Of a DNA stretch of 64,000 nucleotides, positions 52,210-60,864 are shown in pieces (position 1 is the stretch's first letter; each line of letters starts with the position of its first letter). Origin of the DNA: Flavobacterium sp. CF136 (lineage in GTDB: Bacteria > Bacteroidota > Bacteroidia > Flavobacteriales > Flavobacteriaceae); assembly GCF_000282055.1 (NCBI RefSeq), contig NZ_AKJZ01000010.1, forward strand, positions 186,001 to 250,000, read 5' to 3'. The notes under the pieces are model-generated. The model was not told the DNA's origin and did not search any database. It saw nothing but the letters and a program-made list of their open reading frames with translations. Position numbers and translations under genes: made by a program.

Positions 52210-53850
52210 TTATGCCAACATTGTTACCGGACTTTCGATATATTGTTTTAATGTTTGTAAAAATTGAGCTCCAGTTGCACCATCAATTGTTCTGTGGTCA
52301 CAAGCCAATGATAACATCATGGTGTTTCCTACTACTATCTGACCGTTTTTAACAACTGGTTTCTCTACAATTGCACCTACAGAAAGGATAGCAGAGTTTG
52401 GTTGGTTGATAATTGAATTGAATTCAGTAATACCAAACATTCCAAGGTTAGAAACTGTAAAAGTACTTCCTTCCATCTCTTGTGGTCCTAATTTTTTGTT
52501 TTTAGCTCTTCCTGCAAGATCTCTTACACTTGATCCAATTTGAGATAAACTCATAGCATCTGTAAATTTCAATACAGGAACTACTAATCCGTCTTCAACA
52601 GCAACAGCAACTCCAATATTTACGTGGTGGTTGATGATAATTGCATCTTCTTTCCACTGAGAGTTGATTTTTGGATGTTTTTTCAATGCTAAAGCACAGG
52701 CTTTAATTACCATATCGTTAAAAGATACTTTTGTATCAGGAACAGTATTGATTGTTGCTCTTGCCTGCATAGCTTCGTCCATACTTACTTCGATCACTAA
52801 GTTGTAGTGAGGTGCTGTAAATAAAGATTCTGCCAAACGTTTTGCGATAATTTTACGCATTTGAGAGTTTTTGATCTCTTCTGTGAAAACTTCTCCGGCA
52901 GGAACGAATACTTTTGGTGCGGCTGCAGCAGTTTCTTGTGGTTTTGCATCAGAAGCAACTTTAGCAGCAGGTTGTGAAGATGGGGTAAAGTTTTCGATGT
53001 CGCTTTTTACGATACGTCCGTTTTCTCCTGATCCTTTAACCTGAGTTAATTGGATTCCTTTATCAGAAGCAATTTTCTTTGCTAATGGTGAAGCTAAAAT
53101 TCTTCCTCCTGATGTATCAGCAACAGCTTCAGTAGCTTTTTCAGCAGCAGGAGCGGCTTTTGCTTCTTCAGTTGCTGGAGTACTTGCAGTAGCAACGCCT
53201 CCGGTAGTATAATTTTCAGCAATTCCTGAAATGTCAGTTCCCGCAGGTCCAATGATAGCTAATAAACTATCAACAGGAGCTGTGTTTCCTTCCTGAATTC
53301 CAATGTATAATAAAGTTCCTTCATTGAAAGACTCAAACTCCATTGTTGCTTTGTCTGTTTCAATTTCAGCTAAAATATCGCCTTCCGCAACAGCATCACC
53401 TACTTTTTTCAACCAGGTTGCTACTGTTCCTTCTGTCATTGTATCGCTCAAACGTGGCATAGTTACCACTACAACACCTTTTGGTAATTCAGTTGCTGCT
53501 TTTGCAGGAGTGGCAGTTTCAGTTTTTGTTTCAGCAGCAGGAGCAGCTTCAGCTTTTGGAGCTTCAGCAGCAGGAGCATCCCCACCAGCTAAAAGAGCAG
53601 AAATATCTTCTCCTTCATTTCCAATAATTGCTAATAAAGAATCTACAGGGGCAGTTTCTCCGGCCTGAATTCCGATATGTAAAAGAGTCCCTTCGTTAAA
53701 AGATTCGAACTCCATTGTTGCTTTATCTGTTTCAATTTCAGCTAAGATATCACCTTCACTGATTTTGTCGCCTACTTTTTTAAGCCATGTCGCTACCGTT
53801 CCTTCCGTCATAGTATCGCTCAAACGAGGCATTGTTACTTTTATCGCCAT
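52210..53850 (-). CDS. pdhC: Pyruvate dehydrogenase E2, dihydrolipoamide acetyltransferase
   Basis: Core of the pyruvate dehydrogenase complex, moving acetyl groups from lipoyl arms to CoA. The 546 residues hold two lipoyl domains (about 3-80 and 127-204) with lipoyl lysines K43 and K167 in identical DKATMEFESF motifs. A Pro/Ala/Glu-rich linker, a peripheral subunit-binding domain (about 250-288, LASPLAKKIASDKGI) and a catalytic domain (about 315-546) with CDHRTIDGATGAQF follow. The two lipoyl domains are nearly identical, the mark of an internal duplication. It starts seven bases after the pdhA stop. The E1-beta and E3 genes are not in this window. Confidence 0.95.
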   Translation of the reverse strand: MAIKVTMPRLSDTMTEGTVATWLKKVGDKISEGDILAEIETDKATMEFESFNEGTLLHIGIQAGETAPVDSLLAIIGNEGEDISALLAGGDAPAAEAPKAEAAPAAETKTETATPAKAATELPKGVVVVTMPRLSDTMTEGTVATWLKKVGDAVAEGDILAEIETDKATMEFESFNEGTLLYIGIQEGNTAPVDSLLAIIGPAGTDISGIAENYTTGGVATASTPATEEAKAAPAAEKATEAVADTSGGRILASPLAKKIASDKGIQLTQVKGSGENGRIVKSDIENFTPSSQPAAKVASDAKPQETAAAAPKVFVPAGEVFTEEIKNSQMRKIIAKRLAESLFTAPHYNLVIEVSMDEAMQARATINTVPDTKVSFNDMVIKACALALKKHPKINSQWKEDAIIINHHVNIGVAVAVEDGLVVPVLKFTDAMSLSQIGSSVRDLAGRAKNKKLGPQEMEGSTFTVSNLGMFGITEFNSIINQPNSAILSVGAIVEKPVVKNGQIVVGNTMMLSLACDHRTIDGATGAQFLQTLKQYIESPVTMLA

Positions 53851-53857
53851 AATATTT

Positions 53858-54856
53858 TTATAGTTTATGAGGTGTAAATGGATAGTCTTCTTGTGCGTAT
53901 ACTACATCGTATAATTGTTGTAATTCAGGATATGGAGATTCTTCAGCGAATTTCACACATTCTTCAACCAAGTCTTTAACTCTTTGGTCAATTACTTCAA
54001 TTTCTTCTTCAGTAGCATATTTTTGATCCATAATTACATCTAAGACTTGTGTAATAGGGTCAATTTTTTTGTACTCTTCAACCTCTTCTTTAGAACGGTA
54101 TAATTGTGCATCAGACATAGAGTGACCTCTGTAACGGTACGTTTTCATTTCAAGGAAAGTTGGTCCGTCACCACGACGCGCTCTTTCAATAGCTTCTGTC
54201 ATTGCTTCAGCAACTTTTACAGGATTCATTCCGTCAACAGGCCCGCAAGGCATTTCATATCCTAAACCTAATTTCCAGATATCAGTATGATTTGCAGTTC
54301 TTTCAACAGAAGTTCCCATTGCATAACCATTGTTTTCAACGATAAATACAACCGGAAGTTTCCATAACATAGCCATGTTGAAGGCTTCGTGTAAAGAACC
54401 CTGACGAGCAGCACCATCACCAAAATAAGTCATTGTAACTCCTCCTGTATTGAAGTATTTATCTCCAAAAGCTAATCCTGCACCAACTGGAATCTGACCT
54501 CCAACAATACCGTGACCTCCGTAAAAACGGTGCTCTTTTGAGAAAATGTGCATAGAACCTCCCATACCTTTAGAAGTTCCTGTTGCTTTTCCTAAAAGCT
54601 CAGCCATTACACGTCTGGGATCAACTCCCATACCAATTGGCTGCACGTGATTTCTGTATGCAGTAATCATCTTATCTTTTGTCAGGTCCATAGCATGTAA
54701 AGCTCCCGCCAATACTGCTTCCTGACCATTGTAGAGGTGAAGAAACCCTCTTACTTTTTGTTGAATGTATAATGCTGCAAGTTTGTCTTCAAACTTTCTC
54801 CAAAGTAGCATGTCTTCATACCACTTTAAGTAAACCTCTTTTGTAACTTCTTTCAT
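53858..54856 (-). CDS. pdhA: Pyruvate dehydrogenase E1 component, alpha subunit
   Basis: Thiamine-diphosphate-dependent decarboxylation of pyruvate with E1-beta. The 332 residues show the start MKEVTKEVYLKWYEDMLLWR, the TPP/Mg motif GDGAARQGSLHEAFNMAML (about 154-172) with ENNGYAMGTS, and the phosphorylation-loop-like TYRYRGHSMSDAQLYRSKEE (about 239). It is the first gene of a pdhA-pdhC operon without pdhB between, as is usual in Flavobacterium where E1-beta is encoded elsewhere. A promoter box lies about 104 bases upstream, with a short CCCGA/TTCGGG hairpin in the leader. Confidence 0.95.
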   Translation of the reverse strand: MKEVTKEVYLKWYEDMLLWRKFEDKLAALYIQQKVRGFLHLYNGQEAVLAGALHAMDLTKDKMITAYRNHVQPIGMGVDPRRVMAELLGKATGTSKGMGGSMHIFSKEHRFYGGHGIVGGQIPVGAGLAFGDKYFNTGGVTMTYFGDGAARQGSLHEAFNMAMLWKLPVVFIVENNGYAMGTSVERTANHTDIWKLGLGYEMPCGPVDGMNPVKVAEAMTEAIERARRGDGPTFLEMKTYRYRGHSMSDAQLYRSKEEVEEYKKIDPITQVLDVIMDQKYATEEEIEVIDQRVKDLVEECVKFAEESPYPELQQLYDVVYAQEDYPFTPHKL

Positions 54857-54959
54857 CTGAATTCTTTCTTTTGCTAAAGTTGTTTTTTTGTGTTATCAAT
54901 TATTACCTATAACGCAAAATAGTTTCCTCCCACAAATTTGCGCCCGAAGGGTCGGGATG

Positions 54960-54967
54960 CAAAAATA
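54960..54967 (-). promoter_or_regulatory. pdhA -7 promoter element
   Basis: TATTTTTG on the minus strand. The predicted leader is about 100 bases and includes a small hairpin (CCCGA-CCC-TTCGGG) near its start. Confidence 0.5.
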
Positions 54968-55016
54968 AGACATTAGATTTAAGAACTAAAATTTAAAAGC
55001 TACTTTTTGGCTTTTT

Positions 55017-55499
55017 TTACAAGAACTTTTTATCAAACATGAAAGGAAGCAGATTTTTAAGGGATGCTGACCGATAAATTGAGCCAATTTCGCCCATAAA
55101 ATATATTTCTATAGGGGTCTCTTGTTTAATTTCGTATTCTGCGATTGATTGTCGGCAAGAACCGCATGGAGGAATTGGTGCTTTTGTTTGGTTTGTATCC
55201 GAAGCTGCCGTGATAGCAATTTTTAAAATTTTAGCTTCAGGGTAAATACTTCCTGCATAAAAAATCGCAACACGTTCTGCACATAGCCCTGATGGATATG
55301 CGGCATTTTCCTGATTTGATCCTAAAACTATTTTTCCGTTATCCAAAAGTAAAGCAGCGCCAACTCTAAACTGCGAGTATGGTGCGTAAGCTTTTTTGCG
55401 AATCTCAACAGCCTGATCCATTAAGTTTTGAACATCTTCTGGAAGCTCATCTAATGAATCGTATTCTGAAAATGATGATGTAATGCTTATTTCTTTCAT
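55017..55499 (-). CDS. cdd: Cytidine deaminase
   Basis: Converts cytidine and deoxycytidine to uridine forms in pyrimidine salvage. The 160 residues hold a complete zinc site: CAERVAIFYAG (Cys and catalytic Glu, about 77-87) and PPCGSCRQSIAEY (two Cys, about 113-125). It is of the homotetrameric short type with a slightly long N-terminus. It lies 74 bases behind porV on the same strand, with a terminator-like hairpin in between, so it may be partly read through from porV. Confidence 0.94.
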   Translation of the reverse strand: MKEISITSSFSEYDSLDELPEDVQNLMDQAVEIRKKAYAPYSQFRVGAALLLDNGKIVLGSNQENAAYPSGLCAERVAIFYAGSIYPEAKILKIAITAASDTNQTKAPIPPCGSCRQSIAEYEIKQETPIEIYFMGEIGSIYRSASLKNLLPFMFDKKFL

Positions 55500-55518
55500 T
55501 CTTTTTATGGGAAAAAAA

Positions 55519-55550
55519 ATCCAAATTCCTAAAAAGTAGAAATTTGGATT
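55519..55550 (-). terminator. Hairpin between porV and cdd
   Basis: AATCCAAATT pairs with AATTTGGATT around a 12-base loop. On the minus strand the stem is followed by TTTTTTTTCCC, a plausible porV terminator. Confidence 0.75.
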
Positions 55551-55573
55551 GTCATTATTGTTTATTTTTTTGT

Positions 55574-56773
55574 TTAGTATTCTTCGTATTTGTCACCAAA
55601 ATTAAAGGTTAATGAGAAACGAAGTGTGTTTTCTAACGGATTTTTAACTTTTGAAGCAGAGAATAAATACGATACATCTACTTTTACTATATTATATTTA
55701 AATCCGGCTCCCAGAGAAAAGAATTTCATAGCTCCCTTTTCAGGACTTTGATGAAAATATCCTAAGCGCATTGAAAATGAATCCTGATAAAGGTATTCAG
55801 CGCCAACACTATACGTGATTTCTTTTAGTTCTTCGCTAAAACCATCCGGTGCATCACCAAAGGATTTGAAAATTCCGGGAACCCATCCTATACTATTATA
55901 ATCATTATTTGCTTCCTGAACACCATCGCTTGTTTCTCCCGGGTCAGTTGTGTCGCCATCACCATTTAAATCTGTGGCAGTAGGTACTGGTTTTTGTTGT
56001 GTAGGAACTAATAATTTCGCAAATTCTAAGCTCACAGCTACCTTATTATAATCGTCTAATATAAAATCAAAACCGGCGCCTAATCTTAAATTAGCAGGCA
56101 GGAAGTTTGATCCATTATCTAAATCACTCAAATCGTAGTTGATTTTTGGACCAAGATTTTGAAAATTGAAACCAGCTCTCCATCTTCCGTTAAAATCACT
56201 ATATGCGATTTCTTCAGATTGGTAAAATCCGGCAACATCAAAAGCAAATGATCTTGCTGCAGATAAACTTTGTCCTTCTGTAGTAAGACCTAAATTTGAG
56301 CTAATGAATCTGGCACCAACAGCCATCGAAAACATTTCGCTTAATTTTAAAGAATATGATCCGTCAATTGCATATTCTGATGGTTTAACAACATTTGGAG
56401 CATCATTTGGATTATCCCTTAATTCAATGTCCCCTATACTAAAATATCTAACGCTTCCGGCAAAAGCACTTCGTTCGTTAATTTTGTTGTAATAGGTTAA
56501 CTGGCTTAAAGATATGTCATTTACCAGATCTGTTAAATAAGGAGTGTAACTCACAGAGAAACCTTGCTTGTCTACTGAAAAAGCATATTTAGCAGGATTC
56601 CATTGTTGTGAAAATACATCAGCAGATGTTGCAACTCCCTGATCGGCAAGACCGGCAGCTCTTGCATCAGCAGCAACTAGCAAAAAAGGCACCCCGGTTG
56701 TAATTGGCCGATCTTGTGCTTTTGCATACGAAATAATAAGGAAACAGGATAATAAGAGCGATATTTTTTTCAT
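55574..56773 (-). CDS. porV: Type IX secretion outer-membrane protein PorV
   Basis: FadL-like 14-strand outer-membrane barrel that takes T9SS cargo from the SprA channel to the PorU attachment complex. The 399 residues have a signal peptide ending YAKAQ and the PorV hallmark start TTGVPFLLVAADARAAGLAD (about 22-42) with QQWNPAKYAF, beta strands throughout, and an aromatic C-terminal strand before GDKYEEY. An acidic loop with DLNGDGDTTDPGET (about 269-282) resembles a calcium-binding site. porU is immediately upstream on the same strand; a -7 box in the 47-base gap allows separate expression. Confidence 0.94.
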   Translation of the reverse strand: MKKISLLLSCFLIISYAKAQDRPITTGVPFLLVAADARAAGLADQGVATSADVFSQQWNPAKYAFSVDKQGFSVSYTPYLTDLVNDISLSQLTYYNKINERSAFAGSVRYFSIGDIELRDNPNDAPNVVKPSEYAIDGSYSLKLSEMFSMAVGARFISSNLGLTTEGQSLSAARSFAFDVAGFYQSEEIAYSDFNGRWRAGFNFQNLGPKINYDLSDLDNGSNFLPANLRLGAGFDFILDDYNKVAVSLEFAKLLVPTQQKPVPTATDLNGDGDTTDPGETSDGVQEANNDYNSIGWVPGIFKSFGDAPDGFSEELKEITYSVGAEYLYQDSFSMRLGYFHQSPEKGAMKFFSLGAGFKYNIVKVDVSYLFSASKVKNPLENTLRFSLTFNFGDKYEEY

Positions 56774-56810
56774 TTATGTGGTTAATGGTTGGTTAATTAT
56801 GTTAATTGTA

Positions 56811-56818
56811 CAAATATA
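56811..56818 (-). promoter_or_regulatory. porV -7 promoter element
   Basis: TATATTTG on the minus strand, just after the porU stop codon. It gives porV a possible transcript of its own with a leader of about 34 bases. Confidence 0.5.
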
Positions 56819-56820
56819 TA

Positions 56821-59800
56821 TTATAGAATGACAAGTTTTTCATACTTCTCTGCTTTTTTGTTTGTTAAACTGGATTTTACTGTAAGTTTATATATATAAA
56901 CACCTTTTCCAATTTTGTCCCCAAAATCATCTTTACCATCCCAGGTAATTTCTCTTGATAAAAAGCCTTCAGTGGTAATAGTCTGGTTTTTTGTCCAAAC
57001 TACTTTTCCTGTTATAGTCATTACCTGAACCTGTACTTCTAAAGGCTCGTAAGGTCTGTTATGAGAAAACCAAAATTGGGTGTAGCTGGAAAACGGATTG
57101 GGATAATTAAGAACGTGAGTTAAGGTTAACGATTCATCGCCAACCACAATAAATTGTATTTCACTTGTTACGGGATTGTTGTAAACATCCCATGCCGTAA
57201 AGCTTACTGTATGCATTCCGGCACTTAAATTACGTAACGGAAAACGTAAGTTACCGTTAGTGTAATCATCTAATTTTGTTTGATAGTAATCATTTAAAAC
57301 ATAAGGATTACTAACATCACCATCTAAAATTGCAACAATATCATGACCAATTCCGCTTGCGGTATTAATTCCATTTTCATCTTCAAGAAACGCTAACAGA
57401 AATGGGGAATCATTTGTAATTCCTCCTGAAACAAAAGTTTCATCATTCATATATAACTGCACTTTTGGACTAATATTGTCCTGAGGTGCATTTTGGTTAA
57501 TTCCGCCAATTTTTATGATATCATTATACCCGGATTGGTTTTCTAAAACTTCATTTTTTTTAGAATAAAAGCTGATTCTGCCGTTGTTAACAGGAATTCT
57601 AATATCTCTGGGGACTATAAAACTAAACTCAAACAGACCATTGGATACAGAAGCGTTTCCTCTAAAAATGGTTTCGCCCAGAGTTTTAAATTGCATTGCC
57701 GGACTATAACCATCGTTATTTAGTGTAGTGCTTGTAATAAATTTATCAAAGATAGAAGTTGAAAGCTCACCATTATAATTGCTCAATATGTTATTGTTCT
57801 CGTCGGTAATTTCACCTGATATTTTAATTTTTGCTAAGGATTTGAAGTCGTCAATTGTTCCTGAAATTGGTACGTCATTTACTTTTGTCAGGTTAATTCG
57901 GGGTTTGGGGATGGCTAGCATTAGTGCGGGATCTCCGATATAAAAAACAACATTGCTGGAAGAACTGGGAGTATCATTTTTTGAAATTCTTAGTGCCTCA
58001 GAAATCGTTGTGTATTGGTTTGTTCCAAAGGAAAGTAAATTCCTTGTCAGATTGTCATTGAAATTTTCAGCATTATATTGTCCAATAGAACGTATGGTGG
58101 TTAACATTGCAATAGCGCCACCTTTAGGATTCCAATAGGTGTATTCACCTGCTGTTGGCCTTGTCGGGTCATCAAAACGAGAAAACTCGCAGGTTATGGT
58201 TATAAATAAAGGGTATTTATATTGATTGTTTAGATTTTGACCATCTGATTTTTCCCAAATTCGTTCACCAGATAATCCGTCTTCTCCACCATGTCCCAAA
58301 TAATTAAAAACTAAAGCCCCTTTTTCAAAAGCATCAAAAAAATCAGTTTTTGCTTTCGGATATCTAAAGCCACCGGCTGAAGCTTCTTCTGTATAAGAAT
58401 CTAAAATAATTTTGTCAATATTAAAAAAAGGTTTTTCTGTGGCGATTACATCTGCTAAAGCATTTTGGCGTGCTTGTAATGAAGCATCAGAAGCTTTATC
58501 GGAATCGTCGCTAATCAAGACAAAATTGTTTCTCCAATTTCCATAAGATTTCGTATTGTGATATTCTAAAACTTTATTGACCATTTCTTCCGCCTGGGCA
58601 TTATCAGAAACTAACATTCTTCCAACGGCAATGTCTATCCCGCCAAAAAAGGAAGTTATATTTCCTTCGTCATTATCCATTAATCCATAGAAATCATCAG
58701 AAGCAAATGAAGATTCCCCTGAACTGTTACTGGATAAGGAATGATAAATAGGTACAATGTTAGAATTATCCGATATACGATTTTTATAATCGAATGAAGC
58801 ATCACCAAAGAGATTCAGGTATTTTATTCTTTTATCTGATGAAGAAGCATTTTTGTAAACATATTTAACACAATTTCGGATAGCGGAAATATCTTGTTTT
58901 CCTGATGAGAATTCCTGGTAAATATTTTCAAGTGAAACAACTTTGACATTTAAATTAGAATTGCTTCTGTGAAAGTTTGCTAATTTTTCAGCCTGAGCAA
59001 GTAAGAACTTTGGGGCGACAATTAAATAATCAATGTCTTGAAAATTATTTTGAGCATTTTTAAAAAGTGCCCCTTTTAAATTTTGATTAGCAATTTTTGA
59101 TTGTCCTTCTTTTAAAGGAGTGTAATAATCTGCCGGATCAATTGCAATATATTTTCTAATTTCTCCTAAAGAAGATTTGAAGCTAAAATTAGATTGATTA
59201 TTGTTTTCTATTTTAGTTACATTATATAGGTCAGTAATATCCCAAATTTGAGAAATCCCTGAAGCATTTGAAATATTATAATTTACGATTCCGGAAATTG
59301 AACCGGCTAAGTCATATTGAAACTGAAATTGCTTACCTATACCGATTAGTTTTCTTTTTGCAATTAAATTAATATAATCTAAATATCCTTTTGAGCCAGG
59401 AACACTATTATTATTGTAAATTAATTTGATTTTTACATTTTCAGATCCTGTGAAACTTGAATTGGCAGGTAGTTTTCCAGTATAAAATTTTATTTCAGAA
59501 CCAGCTGCAAGCTGACTAAACACAATATTTCCAATATTTTGTCCGTTAGCTGAAACGGTAAATGAAGTGTTTGTGAACGCAGCTGAAGCTCCGACTGTTT
59601 CAATTTTTATTGGAGTTGTGGTTTCAAGATTTGGAAAATTAAATTCAAATTCCTGTTCCTGATCGATATCAAAAGATTCTCCAAACCATTGACGTCCTAA
59701 ATGCGCAATATTGGTCTTGTCAATCTCATGAAATTGATGATCATCAAAAGTATTCAGTTCTAAAGTACTATTTCCTGTAGGTTGATTTATGTTTGAAATT

Positions 59801-60657
59801 CTTTTTCCGTCTCCCCCTTGTGCTGTAACATAATAATAAGATTTAGTGTCATATATATTAATGTTAGTTTCACTTTCAGTATTCCAATTGTTAATTCCTT
59901 CGGCATAAAAAAGAATGTAATCTTCGTTGTTAAAGGTGCCGTCACTTTCTCCAACAACCTGAATCGCATTTTCAATTAAATCTTCAGGATAATAAATGTC
60001 ATTACTTAAGGGAAGCATTCTTCCTCCGTTTCCGTAAATTTTAATTCTTTTCGGATCGCTTTTGCTTGCATCGAAGCCTAAATTTTGTAAAAAAGATTTT
60101 GAAATTTTATAAACACCTGATTTTTCAACATAAAAACGATACCAATCTCCGGATGTTAAAACCGAATTTGAAATAATAGCAGACTTTGAAGTTGAAGCTG
60201 AACTGTTACTTTTTGAGGAGGTGTTGTTTATTGAATAGGAAAAAGATTTAATTCGTTTAAAACTATTTCCTTCTGATATGATTGGCGACAAAGAGATAAA
60301 ACCTTGTTTTTGATCTCTTGAAGTGGCTATTTTAAGTGTTTCGTTTGGTTGTTTTGGAATGTTCGTTAATGATAAATCTCCTAGATCACTAACTTGAACT
60401 TGTTCATATATAATGTTAGTAATTTGAACGCTGCTGCTGTTGGAATAGTCAGAATAATTTGGTTTAAATAAGAGTGATATGCTTTTTTTAGTATTGTCAT
60501 ATCGAAAATTATCACCTGTAAAGTAAGGTATGTTCGTTTTGGATTCACCAAAATTCATCTCTTTTTTACTATGCCAATCTATTGTCAGGGTTCCGTTTTT
60601 CTGGGAAAACAAGAAAAATGGAACTAAAAAAAAGTATAAAAGTATGGCTTGTTTCAT
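56821..60657 (-). CDS. porU: Type IX secretion sortase PorU
   Basis: Cell-surface C25-type cysteine protease that removes the C-terminal sorting domain of T9SS cargo and attaches it. The 1278 residues have a signal peptide ending FLFSQK, a long N-terminal beta region and a gingipain-like catalytic domain with His789 (NYLGHGGEDG) and Cys823 (TITCEFSRFDDPT). The protein also has a C-terminal type A-like domain of its own (about 1190-1278; LNYPNPFSSYTQF, DDFGDKIGKGVYIYKLTV). It is divergent from gldJ; its promoter may be the imperfect TATTTTTA at 60707-60700. porV follows. Confidence 0.94.
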   Translation of the reverse strand: MKQAILLYFFLVPFFLFSQKNGTLTIDWHSKKEMNFGESKTNIPYFTGDNFRYDNTKKSISLLFKPNYSDYSNSSSVQITNIIYEQVQVSDLGDLSLTNIPKQPNETLKIATSRDQKQGFISLSPIISEGNSFKRIKSFSYSINNTSSKSNSSASTSKSAIISNSVLTSGDWYRFYVEKSGVYKISKSFLQNLGFDASKSDPKRIKIYGNGGRMLPLSNDIYYPEDLIENAIQVVGESDGTFNNEDYILFYAEGINNWNTESETNINIYDTKSYYYVTAQGGDGKRISNINQPTGNSTLELNTFDDHQFHEIDKTNIAHLGRQWFGESFDIDQEQEFEFNFPNLETTTPIKIETVGASAAFTNTSFTVSANGQNIGNIVFSQLAAGSEIKFYTGKLPANSSFTGSENVKIKLIYNNNSVPGSKGYLDYINLIAKRKLIGIGKQFQFQYDLAGSISGIVNYNISNASGISQIWDITDLYNVTKIENNNQSNFSFKSSLGEIRKYIAIDPADYYTPLKEGQSKIANQNLKGALFKNAQNNFQDIDYLIVAPKFLLAQAEKLANFHRSNSNLNVKVVSLENIYQEFSSGKQDISAIRNCVKYVYKNASSSDKRIKYLNLFGDASFDYKNRISDNSNIVPIYHSLSSNSSGESSFASDDFYGLMDNDEGNITSFFGGIDIAVGRMLVSDNAQAEEMVNKVLEYHNTKSYGNWRNNFVLISDDSDKASDASLQARQNALADVIATEKPFFNIDKIILDSYTEEASAGGFRYPKAKTDFFDAFEKGALVFNYLGHGGEDGLSGERIWEKSDGQNLNNQYKYPLFITITCEFSRFDDPTRPTAGEYTYWNPKGGAIAMLTTIRSIGQYNAENFNDNLTRNLLSFGTNQYTTISEALRISKNDTPSSSSNVVFYIGDPALMLAIPKPRINLTKVNDVPISGTIDDFKSLAKIKISGEITDENNNILSNYNGELSTSIFDKFITSTTLNNDGYSPAMQFKTLGETIFRGNASVSNGLFEFSFIVPRDIRIPVNNGRISFYSKKNEVLENQSGYNDIIKIGGINQNAPQDNISPKVQLYMNDETFVSGGITNDSPFLLAFLEDENGINTASGIGHDIVAILDGDVSNPYVLNDYYQTKLDDYTNGNLRFPLRNLSAGMHTVSFTAWDVYNNPVTSEIQFIVVGDESLTLTHVLNYPNPFSSYTQFWFSHNRPYEPLEVQVQVMTITGKVVWTKNQTITTEGFLSREITWDGKDDFGDKIGKGVYIYKLTVKSSLTNKKAEKYEKLVIL

Positions 60658-60740
60658 ATGTTAAAGAAAACGAAATTAAATTTAATATATTTTAGTGAGT
60701 AAAAATATATTATTTAATGTAATAGTAATAATAAAAAGTA

Positions 60741-60748
60741 TATTTTTG
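60741..60748 (+). promoter_or_regulatory. gldJ -7 promoter element
   Basis: TATTTTTG with no TTG at -33 (the region is almost purely A and T). The predicted leader is about 113 bases, the longest in the window. The 207-base gap to porU holds only these divergent signals. Confidence 0.5.
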
Positions 60749-60864
60749 CGTTCGGAACTATAGGTTATTTTCTGGTAAAAAACAGCTAAATAAAATTATT
60801 AGAACAGATGTTGCTAATTAAATGTTAATTATTATATTGCAGCACCTAAATTTATCACCTAAGA

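Noticed and set aside
53303..53668. A 121-codon plus-strand frame over pdhC
   Set aside because: It is antisense to the lipoyl domains and linker; the Ala/Ser/Val-rich content reflects the reverse of the Ala-rich linker.
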